Positions 10,407-21,812 of a DNA stretch of 64,000 nt are shown one piece after another (within the stretch, counting starts at the first letter, position 1; the number at the start of each line of letters is the position of its first letter). The notes below the pieces were generated by a model that made no database searches, was not told where the DNA came from, and saw only the letters and a list, made by a program, of their open reading frames with translations. Source of the stretch: Verticillium longisporum (lineage: Eukaryota > Ascomycota > Sordariomycetes > Glomerellales > Plectosphaerellaceae); NCBI GenBank assembly GCA_019188255.1, contig JAETXT010000013.1, positions 1,054,001 to 1,118,000 of the forward strand. The letters run 5' to 3'. The position numbers and the translations under genes were made by a program.

Positions 10407-13400
10407 ATGGACGGCTATCCAGCTGGGAGCCTGGACCACAACCTCCCATTCCTCGTCGTTGCCGGCTTGACCGAAGCTCCAGTTAATGCGCTACCCTTTG
10501 ACAACGAGCTGAAAGACCAGGGAGTTCTGTTACAGTCGCAGCTTCCCTCTCTGGAAACGAAGGAGGCCAAGGCACTGAGGGAATACATTGCCAGCCAGGA
10601 TGCAGCGGACCAGCCATGGAACCCTCAGCTTGCTACCAAGCCATACAAGTTCAGGGTTGCATTCACAGGCAGGGTAGCTCAACCCATCATATATACCTCT
10701 GGTCTTGTATTGTCGCCGGTTCTGACGCTGTGTAGTCTTTTGTGCTGCCTCCTCGCCGAGCCCGTCTGCCCGAGGACATCGAAACGCCCGAGTTCCCCCA
10801 GTCTTACACTCGCCCTTTTCGCCGCTGAGCCCCATCTCCCCTCTGTACCCCGATGGGTTGATCGATGCGCAATGGATCCAGAAGCATCAGCAGATGGTGC
10901 CCAGTGTGTATCTGTGCTTCTATGCGCTTACCTCCGACGCATCTATGGCTACACTAAACGATAACCAGCTGAAGAAGGATATCAACATATTGAGGCTAGC
11001 GCTGACCCAGTCAGGCTACAAGACTCGGCTGGTTGTTGCTCTGCTGAGTGACGACTCTGAGTCGTCCCCGTCCTTGTCTGAAGATATTCAAGAAAGGCTA
11101 GAAAACATTCGGAGAGGTGTGGCAATGGATCCGAAGTCGTTCTTCTACATCCCGACCCAGGACTCTTTCACAGAGTTGGAGCAGACCACCGACAGTATTC
11201 TCTCGACCATTTACTCCCACTCGATCGAGTACTACCGCGATCTTGGACGGCATGCTAGAAAGAAGCGCACCCGCGGCGTGACCCCTCAGCCTACAGTACC
11301 CCCGACGAGTGGCACATCGCAGACGTTGACACTGCAGGACTGCAACGTTCGCTACGACTTCAAGGCCGGTGTCTTTGCCGAATTTCGTCAGGAGATGGAT
11401 TCAGCGTTGAGATCATATGACCAGGCATACGAGGGGGTTCTGAGTGAGGATGTCATGGACATGATCCCTAGTTGGAGCCCACGCTGGAATGAAGCACGCC
11501 TTCTCACCGATGTCATCACGATTCGAGCAATCCGATGCTCTTTTTGGAACGGACAGACGACTTCGGCCGTACGGAGATGGCGTGCTCACCGTGATCGCAT
11601 CGCAGACTTTGTCGACCGTCGCGGGCGCGGTACAAAAAACTACGGCTGGGAAGCGTGGGAGTCGAGATGGGCACTTGTCATGGTCAATCTGATCGACAAG
11701 GCGGAACTGGCGCAGCTTGCGCCATCCACGCTGTCCCTGTATATTCAGCCGGAAAAAGGTGTCATGGGCGAGCGGCTTCAGCCATGGGAGATGCTCCACC
11801 ACACAGGCTACTGGTATCGAGATGCAGCTCGTCACTTGCATTCTCGTCGTGCGTTGGCCCACGCAATATCTGAGGAGCATCGTCGAATTCCGGACCCGAA
11901 GCCTGAAGGTGCGAATGCCGCCAAGAAGGCGTATAGTTACGATACGTATCTCTGCCCTGAGCCGCATGAGGAGTCGCCCCTCGAAGGCCCAGGCACGAAC
12001 CATGCGCAACTAATCATAGACTGTCTGATGGCCGCAAGAGCTGAATTCCAGGTCCGCAGGCAGCATCGCGTGTCAGCGGAGCTGTCACTTGAATGTGCCA
12101 GAGAGATGGCCCGCTTGAAAGCCTGGGACGATGTCGTCGCACTGTTAAGGCCTCTCTGGGTGGACATGTCGTTCCGAAGCGAGGGATGGTTGGATATTAC
12201 TGAAGACCTTAGCTGGCTACTGAGGGCTGCTGCTGCCAAGGTTGGGCTCGGAGAGCTTGTCGTCTCCATTGACTGGGAGCTCTTGAACAAAAGTGAGTTC
12301 ACCTGCCCGTTCACAACTCGGCATGCACATCTGACTGGCTGTAGATTTCACGCGGCGGCCAAACTGGCCGTACGACATGGCGAAGTCTCTCGATGGTGTC
12401 GACGTCAAGTCGAAGCCGATTGTGTCCTTAAGCAATGACAATATGACATCTTTCGTCTCAGCATCTTTCGTTTTCAAGACCGAAGAGGGCAAAGCTGGCG
12501 AAACGTGCCAAGCACAGCTTGCCGTCACGTCAACTGCTTTTCCGGACTCTGCACCAATAGTTCTCAAGCAACTGCGAGTCGATTTCGCTGGAAGCTTGCA
12601 AACGATCACCCTCGATCATTCTATCGAGGAGAAGACGAAGGGCTCGATGGAGAAGCACAACACGTCGCTAGCCGCCATAGCTCTCGTAGAGACGACAGGT
12701 CCAGAATCAGAAGACGTGGAAGAGACCGAGCGGGGCTCCGTCCTCAATGGCCGAGCGGATCTGGAGATCAAGCCAGGCTGCACGTCAGTGTATGAGATGG
12801 CGATACCGTTGCGAGAATCGGGCGAGGCGCGCGCTGCATCTGTCGTACTGAACTTTGATACGGATGCGTTCACCCTTGATTACACCATTGGGTTCCAGGC
12901 GGCGAATGTGGCCGATGTCTGGTTTGGTCCCTCACTATCAAAGAGACGCATACCGCGTTTGAGCTCACATGCCATCCATGTGCAGCCTAAGCCACCCAAG
13001 ATGGAAATCCGGCGAAGCGCCATCTTGCAGCAATACTATGCCAACGAACCGATTGAGCTACCACTCGATATCTTCAACGCCGAAGATGCAGATGCGACGG
13101 CTAAGCTAGAGCTACATGTTTTTGGCGAGCACGTACCTGCCCTTCGCGTGCAAGTCGATGGACTTGAAGAACAAAGCGTCGAGGCTGCCAAGGAAGAGTC
13201 GAAATTTCAAGGGCTTACCCTCGGTAGCATCGATGCCTCGCAGTCGAAACGAGCTGTGCTGCACCTCAGCCCCTCTGATGCGCCGACTTCGTATGAAATC
13301 ACTGCCAGGGTTGGCTATCACCTGGTCACAGATCCTGCAACACCAATCTTGCAGGTCATGACATTCCAGGTCACCATCGTCAACCCCTTTGAGGCAAACT

Positions 13401-14245
13401 ACGACATAGTGCCCCGCCTTCACCCGGAGCCGTGGCCGAGTCTGTTCGATTTCGAGGGCACCTCGGAAACAGCGGACCGTGAAGAGTTGGTAACCCACCC
13501 GCGCGGGCTTGCACAGCGATGGTCGCTCGTCTGCCACTTTGCGTCATTCGCGACTGAAGACCTCCAAGTGGTCGAAATGGAAGCCAAAGTACTGTCGTGC
13601 CTCCCGGGGGCTCGTGGTCATGCAGCTGGGCAACCCGACCTCCCCCCCGCTGGACTGATCATTCCTCCCAAGTCGATGCAGGAAGTCAAATTCGACCTCA
13701 TCGTTCAGAAATTAAGTCTCGACGACCGTGGCCCAGCCTCGCTCGATGTGGCCTTTGTCCTCCACTGGCGCCGGGGCACGGCCGACCCCAGCAGCCCCGT
13801 CAACACGACGACCATGTCGGTGCCGCGCTCCATTGTCCTCGGCACCGAACCCCGCGTGCTGGCGTCCGTGTCCTACGTGAACGCTGCCACAGGACTCATG
13901 CACCTGGATGTGACGATTGAGAATGCATCCAGCCACTTCCTTACGTTTGGGCTGAGCCTTGAGCCGAGCGAAGAGTTTGCCTTTTCAGGGGCGAAACAGA
14001 CGACGCTGCATGTGCTGCCAGTGAGCAGGCGGGCTGTTACGTACAGACTGCTGCCGCTGGTGAGGGGTACCTATGTACGGCCCAACCTGGTTGTTAGGGA
14101 CAAGTACTTCCAGAAGGTGCTGCGGATCATCCCGACGGAGGGGATGAAGATTGACAAGGAGGGTTTGCTGCTGTGGGTGCCGCCGGCGGAGGGTCAACCA
14201 GAGGAGGAGGAGGAAGATGAAGAAGACGAGGTGGACGAGACATAG
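10407..14245 (+). CDS. TRAPPC11: TRAPPC11-like TRAPP complex subunit (foie gras/Gryzun), with probable frameshift
   Basis: Subunit of a TRAPP tethering complex acting at the ER-Golgi/Golgi and in autophagy (known for the family). Proposed exons are 10407-10673, 10736-12292 and 12345-14245. The reading needs one extra base within the C5 run at 10795-10799. With it the product has 1241 residues (human TRAPPC11 about 1130). Before the lesion, exon 2 reads SFVLPPRRARLPEDIETPEF. After it the frame reads HSPFSPLSPISPLYPDGLID, then VPSVYLCFYALTSD, typical of the foie gras domain. The C-terminal half is a beta-rich Gryzun region ending in an acidic EEEEEDEEDEVDET tail. The second intron joins LLNKN to FTRRPNWPYDMA. 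Without the missing base, exon 2 stops at a TGA near 10827. Error or real mutation cannot be told from sequence alone. Confidence 0.85.
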
Positions 14246-14411
14246 AAGAAGCACAATGTCAACTGTATGTAATGATGATATTCAAACAATGTGTGATCTT
14301 GTTCTCTTGGCCTTGTACCCAGTAGCCCCAATCATGCTGCCTCCAAAAATTGTACACAAACTCCTACACGTATAGAACGAGGCTATCCATCATGTCATCT
14401 ACAGCGCCCTT

Positions 14412-15692
14412 TCAAATCTTGGCCTCCGTCTTGGTCTTGCCCGGCTTGGGCGGGCGCACGAGGCGCTTCTTCCACTCGTCGGACAGCAGTGTCTTCTCCT
14501 CGACGCTCTTCCTCGTCCAGGCCTCGTAGTCGGCCTGCTCCCGGCGCCAGCGCACCATCTCGCGGGCGATCCAGCGCGCGGCGTGGGCGGCGCACACGCC
14601 GGGCACCTCCATGCGCACGAGGTGTCCGTTTTCGGGCACGGAGACGGCCTCGTCGCGGCCGTCGGGGGCGCCGCCGCTGCCCCCGCCGCCCGTGCCCGTG
14701 AGGCGCGGGTTCTCGTCGCGCAGCTCGGGCAGCGAGAGGTCGCTCGTGCCGCCGAAGAGGTAGAGGCAGCCGGGCCGCAGGCTGGGCAGGCGCACGAGCG
14801 TGTTGGCGCCCTCGGCGCGGTAGACGGGGTAGGTAACGAAGCCCTTGCTGAGGGCAGGGTCGAGGTCGGGGACGAGGTCGCGGCGCACGAGCGTCGTGCC
14901 GTCGGCGGCGTAGGCGTCCCAGCTCGGGCGGAAGTAGGTGAAGACCTCCTGGTGGCGGGTCGTCGCGAGGGTGACGTGGCCGGGCTCGGGGTAGTGCGGC
15001 GTCGGCGGGTCGCGGCGGCCGTGGGCGGGCCAGGCGTCGTGCTCGCCCGGGTCCCAGGCGCGGTAGAAGGGGGACTTGGCGAAGGCGGCGCGGGCGGCGT
15101 CGCGCGAGGGCCAGAGGTCGCGGCGGCCGATGGACATGGCGGCCGGCGAGCGGGAGACGTCGCTTGTGGCGTTGGAGGACCAGCGCGAGATGACGGGGTC
15201 GAGGAGGATGACGGTCGAGAGCAGGCGCGGGTGCAGCAGGGCCAGGTTGGCAATGGCGTTGCCGCCAAAGGAGTGGCCGACGCCGACGAGAGGCTGTGGA
15301 GGACGCAGCGTGTTGAGTATGTGCAGCATGTCGCGGGGATAGTCCAGCCAGCCCGGGTCGTTGCCGAGCAGGTGCTCGTTCAGAGGCGCCGAGGCATTCT
15401 GCCAGGCGGCGTCCACGGCGATGATCTGGCGGATGCGGAAGGGGGGGTTGGCCTTGGCCGCCTCTGCATGAAGGTCGGCCCACATGGCCTCATAGAGCTC
15501 CTTGGGAAAGCCGTTGGCGTGGGCTGCGATCAGGGTCACATCACCAGGCTGCGGAGAGGTGTTGTCTTTTGGTGTGTAGATCTTTACGGCCAGACGAAGG
15601 GTCGACTCCTGGGAGGTGCTCAGAGCGTGGGGGAATTCGCGAATGTAGGCACCAGGCAGTATCTGCTCGGTGATAGTAAAGGGGAACGACAT
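14412..15692 (-). CDS. alpha/beta hydrolase, LPX1-like, possible peroxisomal
   Basis: Single-exon serine hydrolase of 426 residues. It starts at MSFPFTITEQILPGAYIREF (15692); an upstream in-frame ATG at 15755 adds a non-conserved leader. The nucleophile elbow GVGHSFGGNA (GxSxG) is clear at about residue 145, following LIAAHANGFPKELYE, an oxyanion-loop-like region. The fold resembles the fungal family containing yeast peroxisomal lipase Lpx1. The protein ends EAKI; the terminal tripeptide AKI is a known variant of the type-1 peroxisomal signal (Candida tropicalis multifunctional enzyme), so peroxisomal import is plausible but inferred. Its stop lies 166 bp from the convergent TRAPPC11 stop. 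Substrate unknown. The C-terminal half is very GC-rich and Gly/Arg-rich. Confidence 0.85.
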   Translation of the reverse strand: MSFPFTITEQILPGAYIREFPHALSTSQESTLRLAVKIYTPKDNTSPQPGDVTLIAAHANGFPKELYEAMWADLHAEAAKANPPFRIRQIIAVDAAWQNASAPLNEHLLGNDPGWLDYPRDMLHILNTLRPPQPLVGVGHSFGGNAIANLALLHPRLLSTVILLDPVISRWSSNATSDVSRSPAAMSIGRRDLWPSRDAARAAFAKSPFYRAWDPGEHDAWPAHGRRDPPTPHYPEPGHVTLATTRHQEVFTYFRPSWDAYAADGTTLVRRDLVPDLDPALSKGFVTYPVYRAEGANTLVRLPSLRPGCLYLFGGTSDLSLPELRDENPRLTGTGGGGSGGAPDGRDEAVSVPENGHLVRMEVPGVCAAHAARWIAREMVRWRREQADYEAWTRKSVEEKTLLSDEWKKRLVRPPKPGKTKTEAKI

Positions 15693-16502
15693 GGTGGGAG
15701 ATGACGAGTGAGGTGACAATAGGTAAGTTATAGGTAGCTTGATGAGAATATACAACCCGGTGCCTCGCGTTTGGGGCCTGGGTAGTAGCTTCCTGACGCA
15801 GGCGAGCGCGGGATATTATGAGATCAGAACGAATTGACCAACAATGAGAGACAGAGCACGAGCAGATGTAACCGGCCAATGCAAATGCTTTGCAGTGGTG
15901 TTGAAGAAGCTACGATGACGGCCGGTAGAAGTGAGGGTGGACCCGTAGATGCCGAGGTTCGCTGCCGAACGACGCCGAACTTGGACGGTGAGCTTCGGTG
16001 TGCCGCCCTTGGCATCCGGGGAAACACGTCACGTGCTGTTGTGCCGGGCGATCGCAGATGGCAGATGCCGATAAGAAATGGGGAAAGACCGAATGAGTCG
16101 TGGGAAGCACCTGCCCTGACTCATGTCACTTCCGTGCTGCGTCCAAGACACTGCAGCCAAAGTCAAAAGTCCGAGTCCAACCACGGCCATCACCATCACC
16201 ATCGCCATTGTTGCGTACCAGTTTTACTTTCAGATCCCTTTTTTCATCCAGAAAACGGTGGACCTAATCTCTGCCTGTTGATATTTTTAGATACGAGATG
16301 AAATACCCTTTCAACTCCTCTCTGGGCCACCGGCGACCCCTCTACGTCTCTATGCAGAATCTCGTGTCGGAGAAATACATGGCGCCTCGCTCTAGACAGA
16401 CAAATACAACCCTCACACCATATCACCCAATTACTCCGGAAGAAGATACGATGTCACCTCCTTGCGAGTGGATCGCCCCAAGCCACTGCCATAGTCCGGG
16501 GA
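15693..16502. other. intergenic between hydrolase and rhamnosidase
   Basis: Divergent spacer of about 800 bp. It includes the hydrolase promoter and perhaps the unresolved 5' end of the rhamnosidase gene. In one frame at about 16445-16491 a stretch reading YDVTSLRVDRPKPLP followed by TAG recalls a rhamnosidase N-terminus, but I cannot splice it cleanly. Confidence 0.4.
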
Positions 16503-19500
16503 CATGCTCAACCCCGCCACTCGTTGCCCATCAAGAAGCTGGAGCATGCAACCAAGGCATCCTCCCCTACCCTCGCATGGCAGATGATACCAACTCAAGA
16601 CTATCCCGAGTCTGATGAGACATGCCCGGGCGACCGACAAACCGCCTACGAGATACAGGCGGCCGCCACTGCTGACGACCTACGGGCCGGCCGCTTCATC
16701 TGGAAGAGTGGGAAGACTGAAGGCAACGAGCAAAATGCGCGGTTTGGCATCAGCCTCACCTCCCGCGATACAGTCGCCTGGCGTGTCAAGGTCTGGGATG
16801 CTCTTGGGCAACCCTCGGGCTGGTCAAGGCCGTCTACGTGGACCGTCGGCCTGCTCGATCAATCTGACTGGGGCCAAGCCCGTTGAATCGGCTATCCTGA
16901 CCGCAATGGTAGCCAGCCACTGCCGCTCTTTGTTCGCCACTCCGACATTCCCAGCGGCAAAGTCGTTGCTGATGCCCGTCTGTACATCTCAGGAGTTGGC
17001 ATGCACCACGCTACCGTCAATGGCGAGGATGCCACGGACGAGGTACTGGCCCCTGGCTACTCCAACTACCAACTCTCCAGTGAATACCGCACCTACGATG
17101 CCACCAACGCTCTGAGGTCCGGCCCCAATGCTGTCGGTGTCAGCTTGGGCAACGGACCGGCTTACGTTCGGCGCAATGTTCGAAACCCGGCCGTTGGACG
17201 CAACGCACCTTATTCTTGGTGGGAAAGTCAACTCATGGGCAACAGCACTCTTTCCGCCAATGTCACAACAGGAAGCAGCAATGTTCGATTGAGTTCTGTC
17301 GCTAGGTACAACATTGGTGGTTCAATCAATATTGATACCGGCGACGGTGGTGACCGGCTTGAGTCGCGTGTCATCACGGCCATTGACAACGGCACCTCCG
17401 TCAGTTCTTTCACTCCCGCGCTCGAGCAATCGCACAAGGCGGGTGCCAAGGTTACCGGCTCGGGCAACAACATCGCGGCGAGTGACCCCTCGGCCGGCGC
17501 TGCCGTCACACCGCGCTTCATTGCTCGTTTGGAAATCATGTTTGACAATGGGAGCTCCACCATTATTGTTACCGATCGCTCCTGGCGCACAGCCCTCGGT
17601 CCCCTTGTTACCGACGCGTGGTACTCTGGTTCCGGCTACGATACTCGTCGAGAACAACTTGGCTGGGACAAGCCAGGAACCGATCTCAAGTCGTCAACTT
17701 GGACATCGGCTGGCATCGCACCTCCTCCCAACCTCGCCACCAAACTGGTTGCCCGTGCCGCTAAGCTGATCAGGGAACAGGAACGCTTCAGCCCGGTTTC
17801 GGTCACCAACCCCGCCCCTGGTATCTGGGTGTTCGACTTTGGCCAGAACATTGTTGGCTGGCCCCTTATCACCCTCCCTGAGCTGCCCGCCGGCGTCACG
17901 ATCAAGGTCGCCCCTGCAGAGGGCCTCAACGCCAACGGAACGGTCAGCCAGGCAAGTCTAGGCCCCGGGCCCCGTGGCAGTGATTTGTTCAACACCTATA
18001 CTACCGCTGGTCGGGCCGGCGGCGAAACGTGGCACCCCCGGTTCAACTATTTTGGCATGCAATGGGTCCAGGTGACCGGTCTACCTTCGGGCTTTGAGCC
18101 CGGCCCAGAGCTGGTCACCGGCATTCGGCTGCAGGCCGACGTTCCCATTGCCGGTACTTTAACCTCCTCCAATGCTCGCCTTAACCGCATCATCAAAATG
18201 GCCCACTACTCTTTCGCCAGCAATCTCATGTCTGTCTTTACCGATTGTCCCGGGCGCGAGAAGCTTTCGTACCCCGCTGATTACACCATGCTCATTGGGG
18301 CCATCTACCGCAATTTCCATGTTGATGGCATGCTGCGCACTTCTATGCACCATCTCGTCGAAGGCCAGTTCGTCGCCGACACACCCATGGCAGGAAACGT
18401 CGCTCTTAAAACACCCGTCTACGACTGGGGCTACAGCGGACGCTTTGGTGATGAGATCAACTGGGGCAATGCCATTGTATTTGTTCCGTCCTTTCTCCAC
18501 GACTTGTACGGCGACACAACTGTCATGTCTGCATACTACGACCAGATGACAGACTTTGTCAATTACATCCAACGCGAAAAGGTCCAGGACCACATCGTCG
18601 ACGCTGCCCTCGCCGACTGGGTTGAGAATGACGGCCGCACCTCGGGCCGTATCACAGGCACGTGGGGCTACTACCACACGATCCAGGCCATGGCGCATAT
18701 GGCAGATCTGATAAACCACACTGAAGACGCCGTCCGCTACGCCAGCTTGGCCGTTGACATCCGTGACGCCTTCAACAATGCCTTTTTCAACAAGGCCAGG
18801 GGGCGCTACACAAGTCGCGGCAACGACAGCACCGTCAACGCAACCCCGGCCGCGCAAGCTCTGGACCTCGACGCCGGCCTCGTGCCGTCCGAGCACCGCG
18901 AGACGGTCCTTGAAGCCCTCGTCGAACTCGTAGAGTCCTACCCCTCCGCCGACGGCGAGGGTCCGCACCTGAGTGGCGGCACCATCGGTCTCGGCCCCAT
19001 CGTCCGCGCCCTCTCCGCCGGCGGGCGTGACGACGTGCTGTGGGCGGCCCTGCAGAAAAATGACCGCCCGAGCTACGGCTACTTCATGGCCCCCACGACG
19101 GAGAACCCGGACGGGTTCACAACAATTGGCGAGCGCTGGACGCGCAGTGACTCGAAGAATCACATGATCCTCGCGCAGATTGACGAGTGGTTCCACGCCG
19201 GCGTGGCAGGGATCCAGGCCGGCTCCCTCGGGACCATCAGCGCGACGTGGGCCGATAAGCTCGTGTTTCAGCCGGAGCCTGTCGGAGACCTCACGAGCGC
19301 GACGGGCACGTTCAGGAGAAGGGCTGGCGAGGCGAGGAGCGAGTGGACGAGGGCCGGCGATGCCTTTGCGCTGAGCGTGACGGTGCCGGCCAACACGGAG
19401 GCCGAGGTCAGGGTGGCTGGCGAGAAGGTACGCGCGTCGGGCAGGGCCACGTTTGTTGGGGAGGAGGAGGGGTACGTCGTCTATACGGTGCCTTCTGGGA

Positions 19501-19532
19501 TGCACAATTTCTCCAGCACACTAAAGGGGTAA
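16503..19532 (+). pseudogene. GH78 alpha-L-rhamnosidase, interrupted by an in-frame TGA
   Basis: Would release terminal L-rhamnose from plant glycosides or rhamnogalacturonan. The frame is open from before 16503 to 19532 except for a TGA at 16884-16886. That codon falls in GQAR-stop-IGYPDRNG, where the family has a Trp (ARWIG), so TGG to TGA is the likely change. Downstream parts in order are VADARLYISGVG (N-terminal beta domain), WHPRFNYFGMQWVQVTG, the catalytic (alpha/alpha)6 domain with TDCPGREKLSYPADYTMLIG and a GDEINWGNA acidic motif, WVENDG, and the C-terminal beta domain ending MHNFSSTL. About 1,000 residues remain. No ATG is found at a good N-terminal position in this frame, and no signal peptide is visible. 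Either a decaying gene or a sequence error plus an unresolved first exon. From 17001 alone, 843 residues are open. Confidence 0.8.
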
Positions 19533-20592
19533 ATGTGGGAGTTTTGTCTGTAAGACACCCACACGGACGACAGTTTTGTCAATGCTTACCTTCTAGTTTT
19601 AAGATGTCGCTTGTTGAGCATTCTTCTTAGAAGTCCCGAATGTGGTGCTCTTGCGGTGAACAGTGACCACATCTTGACTAATTGTGTTGCATAAGTTGGT
19701 GTACGAGATCAGTCGTGCCTCATGATCATCTGATCAGTCCATCGTGTCATTTAGGCCTAGGCTGTACGTGAAGCGTTTTCTAAACAGCAGGTCATGGTTT
19801 AAATGCTTGTCCTCCAGGTTCGGCTCAGTCAATGGTGAGGAAAGTGCCGCTATTGTAAGGTCACCTAACAGAGCGGCACGAAGTTAAGGACTGACCTCCT
19901 GGAGGCAGAGAATCGGGAGTTGTACTCCTCAGGAGGTGACTAATGAGACCACGACATCGTATCAGGGACCGGCTGTAGTACTTAATGTTCCAGGAGGCCA
20001 TGTCGGAATGATATTTGAGAGGGCTTGCATTGACTGAGATACAGACTCTGGGTCTCTGGATGGCTGTGCAATGACCGATGCCCATCTGCGAGCAGCGGTA
20101 CTGAAGTAGGAAAAGAATCAAGTGTCATGTCCGCCATCATGGTGAAGCCGTAGAATATCAAACGTGCTTGGGTATTGGCGAAGGGTGATCAAGGAAACGG
20201 GAATGGTGGCGTACCTGTAGTGCAAGGTGTAGTGCGAGTGGGCGGGTTATTCAGGTTCGGAGGGTGGCAGTGACATGGACTGGGACAGAGTCACATCCAG
20301 ATCAAGCAACGATCACGAACAGTAAGAACTTCCTTCATTTCACAGGACCATACGATGCGGAGCGCTCCCGAGCACCATGGCATGCGTTCCTGGCCGACTT
20401 GCACCGCTGTATGCGATTATGTCCCTAACAGATTCATTATTCGCCTACCTACTTGGTATTGACCTCGGATATAGGCACCGTGCACTCACGATGAACACAC
20501 TCACACATGATCTTTCCATCTCAGAGCCAATGCCCAGAGCCGACACTCTCAGCTATGCGGAGCATCATTTTCATAAAGAATATTCACTCTAG
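19533..20592. other. intergenic, no gene seen
   Basis: About 1 kb between rhamnosidase and the OB-fold-like gene. Short open frames only. No RNA gene recognised. Confidence 0.6.
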
Positions 20593-21654
20593 ATGCCCCG
20601 AAAGACATTGATCCTCGTCGGAGCCCCCCTCTCATCCGCCCTGACCTGGGATCCCTCTGGCCTGCTGAACGACTTCTCACCCCCCTTCAAGGCGTTCCTC
20701 AGCGACGACAACCCGCCAGACATCCCACCATCCAGCAACCCATCATGGCGCTCCCTGCCCCTGACGCGCCAGCGTCTTGAGACGGGCCTCTCGCAGGTCC
20801 ACGCCTACCCCAACACCCCCGCCTTGCAACCAGACGCCAACTTCTTCACAACGTCCCTCACCACATCAACCCCGAGCTCCGGCTCTCACGACCTCACGAC
20901 CCAGTTCTACGACCACTCCCTGGCGCACCACACCGCCCTCCCCTCCTCCCCCGTCCCCGGCCCCGCCGAAGAAACGACATCCTTCCTCACAACCTCGACC
21001 TCCTTCGCCTCAAACCCGCCCAGCGAGCCTCCACTCCCCAGGGCACCCACCCACCAACCCCTCCACCTCTCCGACCTCGAAGACGTGCCCCCCGCCCCCT
21101 CCCTCCTAGCCCTCCACCCGCAAACGGTAACCCTAAACCTCATAGCCGGCGTCATGGCCCCCTCGGCCCCGCGCCCCGTGCGCACCCGCTACGGCGCAAC
21201 GCTGCACGTCCTCGAGCTGCTGCTGGGCGACGACACGCGCGCCGGCTTCGCCGTGACGTTCTGGCTGTCGGCGGCGGACATGGACATGGCATCATTGTCA
21301 TCGGCATCGGCATCGGCATCGTCGACGGTGCTGCGCCTGCGGAGGCGGGACGTCGTCATGCTGCGCGACGTGGCGCTGCACGTGTTCAGGGGCAAGGTGT
21401 ACGGGCAGAGCTTGCGCAGGGGGCGGACCAAGGTTTCGCTGCTGTATCGAGGCGGGGCGAGGGGGGAGGGGGCTGGGTGCTATTCGGGCGCGGACCTGCG
21501 CAGGGGCGGACATCCGCAGGTTGACAAGACGAGGAGGGTCTGGGATTGGGTGCTGCGGTTCGTGGGTGGTGGTGATGAGGAGGGGGAGAGGGGCGCGGGC
21601 GGGGGAAAGGCGAAGAGAAGAGGGTGGGACAGACCGCCGGATGATACACAATAG
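20593..21654 (+). CDS. uncharacterised protein with OB-fold-like C-terminal half
   Basis: Single exon, 353 residues, starting MPRKTLILVGAPLSSALTWD. Residues about 35-170 are disordered and rich in Pro, Ser and Thr. From about residue 175 the pattern becomes beta-strand-like: TVTLNLIAGVMAPSAPRPVR, RYGATLHVLELLLGDDTRAG, FAVTFWLS, then LRRRDVVMLRDVALHVFRGK and VYGQSLRRGRTKVSLLYRGG. This order suggests a single OB-fold, consistent with nucleic acid or protein binding. The last 40 residues are Gly/Arg-rich and basic. I do not recognise a named family with certainty, so no function is assigned. The stop is 158 bp from the convergent MFS gene. Codon use is GC-rich as in neighbours. Confidence 0.75.
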   Translation: MPRKTLILVGAPLSSALTWDPSGLLNDFSPPFKAFLSDDNPPDIPPSSNPSWRSLPLTRQRLETGLSQVHAYPNTPALQPDANFFTTSLTTSTPSSGSHDLTTQFYDHSLAHHTALPSSPVPGPAEETTSFLTTSTSFASNPPSEPPLPRAPTHQPLHLSDLEDVPPAPSLLALHPQTVTLNLIAGVMAPSAPRPVRTRYGATLHVLELLLGDDTRAGFAVTFWLSAADMDMASLSSASASASSTVLRLRRRDVVMLRDVALHVFRGKVYGQSLRRGRTKVSLLYRGGARGEGAGCYSGADLRRGGHPQVDKTRRVWDWVLRFVGGGDEEGERGAGGGKAKRRGWDRPPDDTQ

Positions 21655-21812
21655 CAGAGAGGAGAAGAAGCGAATACCATCAAGTTCAATCAATCCAATT
21701 AGTACAATGTGAGAGCAGGTTTGTGTCTCCAGAATGAGCAGGGTATCTATCCATATGTCCTGTTGTACAAAATCATCCAATAAACGTAAGAAATCATCAT
21801 CCTCTTTACAAC

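Noticed and set aside
14489..15704. Long + strand open frames opposite the alpha/beta hydrolase
   Set aside because: Shadow of the GC-rich hydrolase gene; composition is that of an antisense frame.
18159..19505. 448-codon minus-strand frame inside the rhamnosidase
   Set aside because: Antisense shadow with no recognisable domain; the + strand has clear GH78 motifs.
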